A stretch of 13,723 nucleotides of DNA, taken from NCBI GenBank assembly GCA_016721425.1, contig JADKID010000019.1:1-13723 (forward strand), written 5' to 3'. Under the pieces are notes generated by a model, which was given only the letters and a program-made list of their open reading frames with translations, ran no database searches and had not been told where the DNA came from. The DNA is from Bryobacterales bacterium. Its GTDB lineage: Bacteria > Acidobacteriota > Terriglobia > Bryobacterales > Bryobacteraceae. Positions within the stretch are counted from its first letter, which is position 1, and each line of letters opens with the position of its first letter. Made by a program: the position numbers and the translations under genes. Shown here one piece after another: positions 1-8,615 of this stretch.

Positions 1-1026
1 GGATCAAGACCCATCGCGGTGATCGGTCCGAACGCAGACCGTCCCTTTGCTGGCGTGGTAGCGGCGCGCCGCGCCCGCCCCCACCGTGCTGAAAGGGATC
101 CGCACGCACGTCGGGAAGAGCGGGAAGGTCCTGCACAGCCGGGGTTTGCGGCATCCACGCACCCGGAACGTGGAACCAGGACGAGGTGCTGGCGTCGGAC
201 CCCAGAAGACCGCAAGCTGATCGCGGAGGCCGTGAAGACGGCGGCGGAAGGCCGACGGGATCGTGCTCGCGATCGGCGGCAACGAGCAGACTTCGCGGAG
301 GCTTGGTCTTTGCAGCACATGGGCGACCGCACGAGCCTGGACCTGCTCGGCCTCCAGGATGATCTGGTGAAGGCCCTGCTGGCGCTGGAAAGCCGATTGT
401 GGCGCTGCTGTTCAATGGCCGTCCGCTTTCGATCCGCGGGCTGGCGGAGACGGTCCCGCGATTCTGGAATGCTGGTATCTGGGCCAGGATACCGGCACGG
501 CCGTGGCCGAGGCTCTGTTCGGCGATGTGAACCCGGGCGGCAAGCTGCCCATCACAATTCCGCGCTCGGTGGGTCACGTGCCGGCGTATTACAACCACAA
601 GCCCTCGACGCGCCGCGGCTACCTGCCGGCGAAGTCTCGCCGCTGTTCGCGTTTGGATTTGGACTGAGCTACACGAAGTTTCGGGGTCTCCGCCCCGTTT
701 CGAAGGCGACCATTGCGCGCGATGGATCCGCGGGTTTCGGTGGACGTGAAGAATACCGGCACGCGCGCGGGCGCGGAAGTGGTGCGGCTCTATATCCGCG
801 ATCTGGTCAGCTCGGTGACGCGCCCGGTGAAGGAGTTGAAAGGATTCAGCGCATCGTGCTGGAGCCGGGCGAGCGCGCACGGTGACGTTTGAGGTCACAA
901 CGGACTCTCTGGCCTTCTGGGACATCAACATGCGTTACACGTGGAGCCCGGCGACTTCGAAGTGATGACGGGCAATTCGTCCCGCGATTGTGATTTGCAG
1001 AAAGTCACGCTGAGAAGTCGAGATAA
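1..1026 (+). CDS. Glycoside hydrolase family 3 beta-glycosidase, C-terminal part, multiply frameshifted
   Basis: This is the C-terminal half of a family 3 glycosidase (beta-glucosidase/beta-xylosidase type), which hydrolyses terminal beta-linked sugars from oligosaccharides. The N-terminal barrel with the catalytic Asp lies left of the window. Read across frames, the pieces are IAVIGPNAD at the start of the alpha/beta sandwich domain (about 13-39), LAIGGNEQTSREAW then HMGDRTSLDLLGLQDDL (about 260-360), ALFGDVNPGGKLPITIP (about 510-560), FAFGFGLSYTKF (about 645-680), and a fibronectin-III-like domain from VSVDVKNTG to EPGDFEVMTG (about 735-970). The NEQTSRE segment is where this subfamily often carries its acid/base Glu. 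About twelve single-base breaks were needed (near 50, 146, 205, 248, 300, 386, 455, 630, 682, 730, 880 and 940). The stop at 1024-1026 is the best guess, reached after one more shift. The symporter gene follows about 25 bases later, which suggests co-transcription. The family is sure; the exact substrate is unknown. Confidence 0.85.
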
Positions 1027-1037
1027 CGCCCTTTTTC

Positions 1038-1045
1038 GAGAGAGG
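1038..1045 (+). promoter_or_regulatory. Ribosome binding site of the GPH symporter
   Basis: The purine run GAGAGAGG lies six bases before the ATG at 1052. It fixes the symporter start there, although the reading frame breaks soon after, so an automatic start at 1312 would lose the first two or so membrane helices. Confidence 0.6.
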
Positions 1046-1051
1046 TTCGCG

Positions 1052-2526
1052 ATGGCTGAAAGTTCACACTCGCCGTCCGCGAAAGATGGGATACGCGTGC
1101 GGCGACATCGCCACGAATTTCTTCTTCCAGTCGATGATTCTCTACCAGACGCGTTTCTACACGGACACGGTGGGGCTATCGGCGGTCGCCGTGGGATCCA
1201 TGTTCCTGATCCCTGCGACTCGCTGACGCCGTCTTCGACCCGGGATCGGCGCGCTCTCAGACCGCACGTGGACGCGGTGGGGAGTTTCGCCCCTGGATTC
1301 TGGGCACGGCCGTGCCCTCTGGCCTGATCTTCTGGCTGGTGTACGTCACACCCGATTTCGGTCCCGCAGGCAAGCTGGTGTACGCCTACATCACCTACAC
1401 GCTGGTGATGATGATGTATTCGGCGAACAACACGCCGTGCGCCGCGCTGATGGGCGTGATCACGCCGGACGTGGGCGAGCGCAACAATGTGGCGCGGTAT
1501 CGCTTCATCGGCGCGCTGATCGGGCAATTCATCATCCAGGCACTGCCGCTGCCGCTGGTGGCAAAACTTGGCGGCGGCAACTCGGCGCGGGGTTGGGCGA
1601 TCACGATGGGCATTTTCGGCGTCATCATCGTGGTGCTGAACCTCATCACCTTCGCCACCACGCGCGAGCGGGTGCTAGCGGATCCACGCCAGAAATCGTC
1701 GTTGCGCGAAGACCTCAGGAACGTCTTCACGTGCGGACCTTGGATCACCATGTTCATCCTCACGCTGCTGATCTTCACGATGCTAGTGGTGCGCGGCAGT
1801 TCGTCGAACTACTTCGCCTATTTCCTGGACCAGAAGGAGATCATGGCGTTTCTCGGAAACTTTGGGTTGGGTGCAACGGCCGGCCCTGTTACCGGCGGGC
1901 GGAGCGTGCTGGACGCGCTGGGTTTGCTGGTCAACGCCGATGGTTCCAACGCCTCGGCAGTGGGCCTGAGCCTCTTCTTCGTGGTGGGCAGCGCGATCCA
2001 GATTGCCGGCATCGTCTACTCAAAGCCGCTGGCCGATCGCTTCGGGAACAAGGCGGTTTTCCTGGCGGGCATGTCCGTCACGATGGTTGCCACAGTGCTG
2101 GTGTTTCTGGTGGGCCCGACGCAGATCGGGCTGATGTTTGCGCTGAGCATTCTGTGGGCGATCGGTTGGGGCCCGACGGTCCCGCTGCTTTGGGTGATGA
2201 TCGCCGACGTGGCGGACTACTCCGAGTGGAAGACGTCGCGGCGCGCCACGGGCTTCATGTTCGCCGGGATTCTCTTCGCGCTGAAAGCCGGGCTGAGCCT
2301 GGGTGGCGCGCTGAGTGCGTGGGTGATCAGCGCCCACGGCTACGTGCCGAATGTCGCGCAGACAGAGAGCGCGCTGTTGGGCATTCGCCTGGGCTCCAGC
2401 GTCTATCCGGCCATCGCGATGGCGCTGGGTCTGGTGTGCCTGGCCAAGTACAGCATCGGCAAGAACCTCAACAATCAAATTCACGAGGAGCTCGCCGAGC
2501 GCCGCAAGAAGTTCGCCGCCGCATAG
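1052..2526 (+). CDS. GPH-family (MelB-like) sugar:cation symporter, frameshifted near its N-terminus
   Basis: This is an inner-membrane transporter of the glycoside-pentoside-hexuronide:cation symporter family in the major facilitator superfamily. It probably imports the mono- or oligosaccharides released by the neighbouring glycosidases. Read across frames, the N-terminus is MAESSHSPSAK, then GYACGDIATNFFFQ (helix 1 region). The family signature follows: RLADAVFDPG, GALSDRTWTRWG, EFRPWILG. The helix-2 aspartates of DAVFDP correspond to the cation-site region in MelB. From 1312 to the stop the frame is open with about ten hydrophobic segments, including IADVADYSEWKTSRRATGF, another conserved family stretch. 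Total length is about 490 residues, normal for the family. Breaks fall near 1088, 1208, 1239 and 1275. A short loop around 1870-1940 (Gly-, Ala- and Ser-rich) separates helices in the middle of the protein. The stop is 17 bases before the beta-helix start. The substrate cannot be read from sequence. Confidence 0.9.
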
Positions 2527-2531
2527 CGTGT

Positions 2532-2538
2532 AGAGGAG
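2532..2538 (+). promoter_or_regulatory. Ribosome binding site of the beta-helix protein
   Basis: AGAGGAG ends five bases before the ATG at 2544 and lies directly after the symporter stop. It supports the signal-peptide-encoding start and translational linkage with the symporter. Confidence 0.7.
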
Positions 2539-2543
2539 TCATC

Positions 2544-4328
2544 ATGGATCGCGTCATTTCGGGAGTCGGATTCGTTTTCCTGGCAGCATCGCTGGGCTCT
2601 GCGCAGCCCTCGGGCGGGCCTTACGGGCCTATCGATCAAACGTACGAAATCCCGAAGGCGGCGCACGTCTACGTGGCTCCGGATGGCAAGTCCGATGCGA
2701 CGGGGCTGCGCTGGCGGAGCCCACCACGCTGGAGGCCGCCATCGCGCGCGTCGTCACCGGCGATGCCATTGTGCTGCGCGGCGGCGAGTATCGTACCGGC
2801 GGCCTGGTGCTGAACCAGGGCATCACCATGCAGCCGTACCGCGCCGAGCGGCCGATTTTGAAAGGGCACGCAAGTGGCGGCGCAGTGGCAGACGCTGCGC
2901 GCGGCGGCGTGTGGCGCACTCCATGGAAGCGGCTCTTCCCGGCAGCGCCACTCGGCTGGTGGCAGCGCCAACGAGGGCACACGCACTCCGCTGCACCGGT
3001 TGGGTGTGAATCCGGCCAACCGACTGGTGGAGATCACGGCCTTTGACAGCGCGCTGGTTCGCACGGGTATGACTGTGCACGGCAAGAGCAATGATCACAA
3101 GGGCCCGGTGATCCGCGGCATCACGTTCACGCAGTATGCGTATCGCGCGCTGGAGGTGGAGGGCAAGAAGCGCTTCACGGCCGCCGACGAGCCGACTGAC
3201 GAGCCGGTGGGCCCCTCGGATCACTCGACGTACGGCAAAGAGGTCACAGGGACCGTGCTCGAAAACGTCTCGATCACCTATTGCTCGCGGGTGGCCGGCT
3301 ACTTCCGCGGCGACGGGCTGATCATCCGTAACTCGCTGGTGAGCGACACGAGCACCGAGGGCATCTACGTCATCGGCTCCTCCGATGTGCTGCTCGAGAA
3401 GAACATCATCCGGCGGAATAATGTCGAGCAACTGACGGGCTACTATCCGTCGGCGGTGAAGATCTTCAACCAGAGCTATCGCGTGACAGTTCGCGACAAT
3501 CTGGTTTTGGACAATCCGAACTCCAGCGGCGTGTGGTACGACGTGGGCAACCGTGACGGCGTCTTCGTCAACAACTATGTGGAGAACGCGGTCAACGGGT
3601 TTTTCTTTGAGATTTCGCGCGGGGCCACGGTTGCCGGCAACGTCTTCGTGCGCTGCGACCGCGGCATCTATATCTTGAACGCCGCCGGCGCGCGGATCTA
3701 CAACAACACGTTTCTCGACGCGCCGGCTTCGTTCGAGCGGAACCAGAGAAGCGCCACGGGCGACCACTTTGGCTGGCATCCGGCGACGGGGCCGGGTGTC
3801 GATCAGCGCGAAGGTCATGTATTCGTCAACAACCTGCTGGTGGCCAATCCGACGAGCCGCCGTCCGCTGCTGCGATTTGAGCAACCTGCCGCGATGTGCC
3901 AGCAACTGACGCGCCCGCAGGCTGCCGAGGTGAACGGCAACGTGTACGTGCGCGCGTCGATGCCTGGGGTGGCGGCTCCGCCCATGGTGACTTGGAGCCC
4001 GACGTCAGCGCAGAACTGTAGCGCGGTGGCGACGTCTTTGGATGAGTTCCGCAAGGTCGCTTCGCAGTTTGAGGTAGGCGGGCAGCAACTGGATCAGACG
4101 CCGGGATCGGTGCTGCAGGGACCGGACGTCCAGCGCTTCGAGCTGCGCGGCGTGGCGCCGGAAGGTGCTTGGGGGAGGGGGGGCCGAGTCGGGGGGGCGG
4201 TGCGGACCGCAACGCCGTGCCGACCGACCTCGGTGGGGGAAGTTGCTGGGTGGGCCAGAACGCCCCCCCCGCCGGAGGCCAGACGCCGGGCAGTCCGCAA
4301 CGTTCCGGCAGTGATGGCGGGGAGGTAG
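2544..4328 (+). CDS. Exported right-handed parallel beta-helix protein, frameshifted in its N-terminal third
   Basis: The N-terminus is a Sec-type signal peptide: MDR, a hydrophobic core GVGFVFLAASLG, then a likely cleavage near SAQ-PS. The mature protein begins with HVYVAPDGKSD, the usual opening of secreted beta-helix (pectate-lyase-like fold) proteins. It continues with IVLRGGEYRTGGLVL and a long run of short parallel-coil repeats rich in N-x-V/I and G-V/I-Y-V (about 3240-3720), such as TEGIYVIGSSDVLLEKNI and GVFVNNYVENAVNGFFFEI. Such proteins often bind or cleave acidic polysaccharides, but I see no established catalytic set, so no activity is claimed. Breaks occur near 2703, 2865, 2900 and 2972; from about 2974 the frame is open. 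After about 4165 the translation becomes arginine/proline-rich across long G and C runs, so the true C-terminus may lie in another frame and the stop at 4326-4328 is uncertain. It is the last gene of the plus-strand cluster. Confidence 0.8.
4171..4270. other. Long G and C homopolymer runs at the end of the beta-helix gene
   Basis: The stretch contains GGGGGAGGGGGGG (4171-4183), seven Gs (4191-4197) and eight Cs (4263-4270). The predicted protein loses its beta-helix character exactly here. These runs are likely sites of length miscalls. They could also form G-quadruplex structure at the 3' end of the transcript, but nothing in the sequence decides between the two. Confidence 0.5.
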
Positions 4329-4370
4329 TGACCTGGTTGGTTGCAGGGGCGGGATCTGAACCTATCCATA

Positions 4371-4384
4371 GCCGTCCGGACGGC
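4371..4384. repeat. 14-base perfect palindrome in the convergent gap
   Basis: GCCGTCCGGACGGC is fully self-complementary (a five-base stem with a CCGG loop if folded). It sits in the 164-base gap between the convergent beta-helix and family 2 glycosidase genes (4329-4492). The position suits a two-way transcription end, but no T-run follows on either strand, so it is not a classical intrinsic terminator. No other feature is seen in this gap. Confidence 0.4.
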
Positions 4385-4492
4385 CAGAGCTCCATCGGCG
4401 AAACGCACGCGCAGAGTGACCGGCCGTGAGGCTGCATAGCGACCACGCGCGAGGAGACCGAAGAGCACGGGCGGCGGGTGGACCCGCTTGGC

Positions 4493-7453
4493 TCAGCGCG
4501 TAACGCGGCGCAGGACGAGCGGCGCGGGCGGGCCTCCGCCACGGCCGAAGCCGGCTCCGAAGGAGGGGTCCAGACCGTCGGGGGACGGGCCGACGGCGGG
4601 GCGTGGGGCTGAGGCTGCGGATGGGGCCGGAGCCGCACCCAGCGGGCGGCGCGGGGGCGTTCTTCTTTGCAGTTCGATGGTATCTGCGCTAATGGCGCCG
4701 GTGTAGGTGGTGACTCCGGCGCGGAATGAGACCCGGGTTCCTTCGATCTTCCCTTCCTCGATGACGCCGCCGGCGGAGCCGCCGAAGATGCCGCCGCCGC
4801 TGGTGGCTTCCACTTCGCCGTTCAGCTTGCCGCCCTCCTGGCGCAGGATGAAGATCATATCAGCGGCGGCTCCGGCGAGCGCCATGGGGTCTCCCGTCGC
4901 GGCTGCGGCGACGGCTGCCTTGGGCCGCCATAGGCCGGTAATGCCCTCACCGGCGGGGGCGGAACGTTCCCACGCGGGCGCCTGGGGCCGGAGCGCCACG
5001 GCCTTGGCCGCGATGGTGAGGCGTGCCGCGCTCAGGCCCGGCGACGTTGCCTCGATGGTCACGGGGCCGGCCGTCTTTGCAGACTGCACCACGGCCATGC
5101 ACAGGCCGCTGAAGGCGGTGCGCGAGGAACCGATGTCGGATTCGTGGCTGGCGGGATCGCCATTGCCGACACCGATCAGCTTCCCTGCCCCGGAGACCTG
5201 GAAGGTGATGCGGTTCTCGGTAATGGGGACGGCGCGGCCTTGAGCGTCCTGAACCTCGACGGTCAGCACGGCGGTGTCTTCGCCGTTGGCGCCGAGCCCG
5301 GTGCGATCGGCGCGGAGAGCGAGCTTCGCCGCCGGCCCGGCCGTTTCGCGTTTGGCGATGAGGACCTGGCGGCCGTCCTTGTAGCCGCGGGCCTCGATCG
5401 TGCCGGGCGCGTACTTCACCGCCCAGGCGAGGTGCTGATCCTTCTTCATGTCTTTGGCGCCGAGGCTCTGGCCGTTGTGGAAGAGCTCCACCTTGTCGAG
5501 ATTGGAGTAGACCCAGACCGCGATTTCTTTCTCTTCTAGGCCAGGCCAATTCCAGTGGGGGAACAGATGCAGCACGGGCTGGTTGGTCCACCAGGACTGG
5601 TAGTAGTAGAAGGAGTCTTTGGGGAAGCCGCAGAGATCGATGACGCCGTATTGCGAGCTGATGTTGGGCCACGGGTTGGGCGACGGCTCGCCGCGGTAAT
5701 CGAAGCCGGTCCAGATGAAGCCGCCGGCCACCCACGGGCGGGCGCTGACGAACTGCCACCAGCCGCGGGCCGAGGCTCGGCCCGTTGTGGTCCAGGGATC
5801 GTAGGAGCTGACGTGGCCCTTGGCGGGATCGGTGACGTAGACGCCGCGCGTGCCGACGGCGCTGACGTTTTCCGTGCCCATCACGGGCATCTTCGGGTTG
5901 GCTTTGTGGTATTCCTCGGCCTGCGGATCGGCGTAGTTGTAGCCCATGACGTCGCAGACGACGAGGCCGCCCTTGCCCATGTAGGGTCCGGCGGGGGGCG
6001 GCGCGATGCTGATGGGGCGCGAATCGTCCAGGCGCTGCGCCGTGCGCTTCATTGCGGTCAGGATGCGAAGGCCGTGATCCGAGATAGAGATGATCTCCTC
6101 ATTGCCCATGGACCAGACGAAGACGGAGGGATGGTTGCGGTCCCGCCGGATCATGTTGCTGAACTGCGCCAGGCCGTCGGGGTTCGAGGACAGCATGCGG
6201 GTCTCATCCAGCACCAGCATGCCCAACTCGTCACACGCATCGAGCAGTTCCGGCGTGGGCGGATTGTGACTGGTACGGATGGCGTTGCAGCCCATCTCCT
6301 GGAGCTTGCGGACGCGGTAGTGCTGCATGGCGTCAGGCAGGGCGACGCCGAGGCCGGCGTGATCCTGGTGGTTGCAGGTGCCCTTCACCTTCACAGGTGT
6401 GCCATTGAGCAGCAGGCCACGGTCCGGATCGAAGGCGAGGGTGCGAATGCCAAAGCGGGTCTCGTAGCGATCCACGATGGCGGCGCCGGCGTGGACCTCG
6501 GTCACGAGCTTGTAGAGGTTCCTCTGCTCCAGCGACCATAGGGCGGGCTGCTTCACCACCACCTGCTGCTCGAGGGTGTGCTCGCCGCCATCGGGGATGG
6601 AGAGCGGCGCCGAAGTGACCTTGCCCGCTTCCCTGCCCGACGGGTCCAGCAAGGTGGAGGTGATGCGGGCGTTTTGGGCACCTTTGGCCTGGTTCTCGAT
6701 CTCGGTGCGAATGGAGACGGTGGCCGTGCCGGCTTGAGGGTGGCGCGGGCGAGGGTGCCCCACTGCGCTTGACGTGGACGGGCGCGGTCTTCACCAGCCA
6801 TACGTGGCGGTAGATGCCGGCGCCCTCGTAGAACCAGCCGTCGCTGAGGGTGGCATCCACGCGCACGAGGATGACGTTGCGCTGGCCAAGGCTGGCGAAG
6901 TCCGTGACGTCGAAACGGAAGGGATCGTAGCCCCCGCTGTGGCGCCCAGATAGAAGCCGTTGAATATGACCATGGCCTCGCGGTACGCGCCGTCGAACTC
7001 GATCGAGATGCGCTTGCCCGCGTCGGAGGCGGGCAGTTCGATCACCTTGCGATACCAGCCGACGCTGGTTTCCGGGTAGTTGCGGCCCAGCGGGTAGGAG
7101 CCCTTGCTGGTGAGCGCCGGGTCGTTCTGGAAGGGCAGACCAATAGCCCAATCGTGGGGGAGATCGACTGGCTTCCATGCGGCGTCGTCAAAGGCGAGGC
7201 TGCTGGGCGCGAGGAAGTCCCCGGTCTTCTGAAAGCCACCGGAGCGGCCGCTGCCGAAGCCGAAGTCGCGGGCCGCGTCGTTGGCGTGTCCGAGGTGGAA
7301 GCGCCAGCCGAAGTCGAGGAGCAGCCGTTCGCGGAGGGCTGCGCCGGGGTCGGGGTCGCGGCGCTCGGTTGGAAGCGGCGCCAAAGTGACGGCGGCGGCC
7401 GCGGGCGAGGCCGCCCCGGCCTTGAGGACATCACGACGCGAGAGGTCTTTCAT
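4493..7453 (-). CDS. Tat-exported glycoside hydrolase family 2 (beta-galactosidase-like) with an extra C-terminal beta-rich domain
   Basis: This is a retaining glycosidase of about 986 residues. MKDLSRRDVLKAG is a twin-arginine signal with an Ala-rich core, so export is likely as a folded protein. Domains in order: sugar-binding jelly roll (about 40-210, DLPHDWAIG to GWFYEGAGIYRHVW), immunoglobulin-like domain (about 225-325), and catalytic barrel (about 330-620) with KGTCNHQDHAG, RTSHNPPTPELLDACDELG, the acid/base Glu in VWSMGNEE (about residue 452, codon 6098-6100) and the likely nucleophile Glu in MGTENVSA (about residue 528, codon 5870-5872). Two C-terminal beta domains follow, the second with GVGNGDPASHESD. 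An added beta-rich domain occupies about 4660-4965, then a Gly/Pro/Ala-rich tail. Frame breaks near 6945, 6770 and 6738 split the gene; both catalytic residues lie in the intact part. It follows the alcohol dehydrogenase by 91 bases and may be last in that operon or have its own promoter. Galactosidase is likely, but other beta-glycosidase activities are possible. Confidence 0.9.
4660..4965 (-). other. Accessory C-terminal domain of the family 2 glycosidase
   Basis: About 100 residues lie beyond the usual end of this glycosidase architecture: GITGLW, then IFILRQEGGKLNGEVE, IEEGKIEGTRVSF, TYTGAISADTIELQR. The pattern of G-x-W followed by short beta strands with GGKL-x-GEVE, EGKIEGT-x-VSF and D-x-IEL is one I recognise as a small recurrent domain in secreted acidobacterial and planctomycete proteins, of unknown role. 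An alanine-rich insertion interrupts it near its start. It is followed by a tail rich in Pro, Ala and Gly that could be a flexible end or a surface spacer. Confidence 0.5.
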
Positions 7454-7458
7454 TGCGG

Positions 7459-7464
7459 CTCCTT
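7459..7464 (-). promoter_or_regulatory. Ribosome binding site of the family 2 glycosidase
   Basis: On the minus strand AAGGAG stands five bases before the ATG at 7453. This start places the twin-arginine motif at residues 6-7. It rules out the longer reading from 7486, which has no comparable site and would put unlikely residues in front of the signal peptide. A weak extended -10-like TGGTAATAC (minus strand, about 7503-7511) lies further upstream without a good -35. Confidence 0.7.
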
Positions 7465-7530
7465 GCTGGGCGCGGGCTTTGCCCAAACGATCGCCCTCCA
7501 GTGTATTACCACGAGCCGGGGCAATCCGGA

Positions 7531-7556
7531 GCTACTCGGATTTGCTACTCGGATTT
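7531..7556. repeat. 13-base perfect tandem duplication over the alcohol dehydrogenase stop
   Basis: GCTACTCGGATTT occurs twice back to back (7531-7543 and 7544-7556). On the minus strand each copy carries the last sense codons (Lys-Ser-Glu) and the TAG stop of the dehydrogenase, so a second copy of the gene end lies just after the real stop. Thirteen is not a multiple of three, so reading through would change frame. Confidence 0.9.
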
Positions 7557-8603
7557 GAGCGAGGCCATATCGATGGAGAAGCGGTACTTCACGTCGGCCT
7601 TGAGCAGCCGCTCATATGCCTCATTCACTTTCTGGATGGGGATGACCTCGACATCGGAAGTGATGTTGTGGGCGCCGCAGAAATCGAGCATTTCCTGAGT
7701 TTCGGCGATGCCGCCGATGAGCGAGCCGGAGAGACTGCGGCGTGCGAAGATGAGGCCGAAGAAAGAGACGGGGAGCGGCTTTTCCGGAGCGCCGACAAGG
7801 GTGAGATTGCCATCGCGGCGGAGGAGCTGGATGTAGGAGTTGATGTCGTGATCGGCCGAGACGGCGTCGAGGATGAAGTCGAAGCTGCCGGCGTGTTTCT
7901 GCATCTGGGCGGCATCGCGGGAGAGGACGACCTCGGAGGCGCCGAGGCGGAGCGCATCATCCACTTTGCTGGGCGAGGTGGTGAAGACGACGGTGTGGGC
8001 GCCGAGGGCTTTGGCGAACTTCACGCCCATGTGGCCCAGCCCGCCGAGGCCGACGATGCCCACTTTCTTGCCCGCGGTGACGCCCCAGTGGCGCATGGGC
8101 GAGTAGGTGGTGATGCCGGCGCAGAGGAGCGGCGCGGCGCCGGCGAGATCGAGGTTGGCGGGGACGCGGAGGACGAAGTGCTCGTCGACGACGACGCTAT
8201 CGGAGTAGCCGCCGTAGGTGACGCCGCCGAGGTGCTTATCGGGGAAGTTGTAGGTGAGCGTGAGGTTGGAGCAGAACTGCTCGAGGCCGGCCTGGCACTC
8301 GGGGCAGGTTCGATCGGAATCCACCATGCAGCCGACAGCCGCGAGGTCGCCGGGCTTGAACTTCGTCACCTCGGTGCCGACGCGGGTAACACGGCCGACG
8401 ATCTCATGGCCGGGCACGCAGGGGTAGGCGGTGGGCATCATGCTGCTCCACTCATTGCGGGCCTGGTGGAGATCGGAGTGGCAGATGCCACAGAAGAGGA
8501 TCTCGATCTGGACATCGTGCCCGGAGGGATCGCGGCGGGCGATGGTGGAGGAGGCGAGCGGCGATGTGGCGCTCGCGGCGGAGTAGGCTTTGGCGTTGTA
8601 CAT
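7545..8603 (-). CDS. Zinc-dependent alcohol dehydrogenase, YahK/cinnamyl-alcohol type, NADP-preferring
   Basis: This is a complete 352-residue medium-chain dehydrogenase, which interconverts aldehydes and alcohols in the cytosol and is likely an aldehyde reductase in vivo. Catalytic zinc ligands are present: Cys41 (GICHSDLH), His66-Glu67 (PGHE) and Cys161 (LLCAGITTYSP). The Rossmann motif is GLGGLGHMG (185-193), and the following FTTS in place of an acidic residue fits NADPH. The C-terminus ends like YahK (NEAYERLLKADVKYRF). The structural-zinc loop is unusual: the first of the four cysteines is Asp97 (VDSDRTCPECQAGLEQFC), with Cys100, Cys103 and Cys111 kept. The ATG at 8603 is preceded by GAGGAA (8609-8614) five bases upstream, overlapping the region just before the reductase stop, so the two are translationally close. 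No frame breaks. The 3' end carries a short tandem duplication. Confidence 0.95.
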   Translation of the reverse strand: MYNAKAYSAASATSPLASSTIARRDPSGHDVQIEILFCGICHSDLHQARNEWSSMMPTAYPCVPGHEIVGRVTRVGTEVTKFKPGDLAAVGCMVDSDRTCPECQAGLEQFCSNLTLTYNFPDKHLGGVTYGGYSDSVVVDEHFVLRVPANLDLAGAAPLLCAGITTYSPMRHWGVTAGKKVGIVGLGGLGHMGVKFAKALGAHTVVFTTSPSKVDDALRLGASEVVLSRDAAQMQKHAGSFDFILDAVSADHDINSYIQLLRRDGNLTLVGAPEKPLPVSFFGLIFARRSLSGSLIGGIAETQEMLDFCGAHNITSDVEVIPIQKVNEAYERLLKADVKYRFSIDMASLKSE

Positions 8604-8615
8604 GGTGATTCCTCG

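Noticed and set aside
1437..2813. A 458-residue open frame overlapping the symporter
   Set aside because: Its first 360 residues are an Arg/Gly/His-rich shadow of the symporter; only its end, from 2544, is the real beginning of the beta-helix protein.
2823..3905. A 360-residue minus-strand open frame
   Set aside because: It is opposite the beta-helix gene, which has recognisable repeats; the minus-strand product shows no motif and looks like a mirror of codon bias.
4338..4440. tRNA-like 3' end on the minus strand (GGTTCAGATCCCG followed by CAACCA)
   Set aside because: The T-stem has two mismatches, no matching acceptor strand occurs at normal distance (nearest partial match gives 99 bases) and no seven-base anticodon loop forms.
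5555..6541. A 328-residue plus-strand open frame
   Set aside because: It lies antisense to the catalytic barrel of the family 2 glycosidase, including both catalytic Glu codons, and matches nothing.
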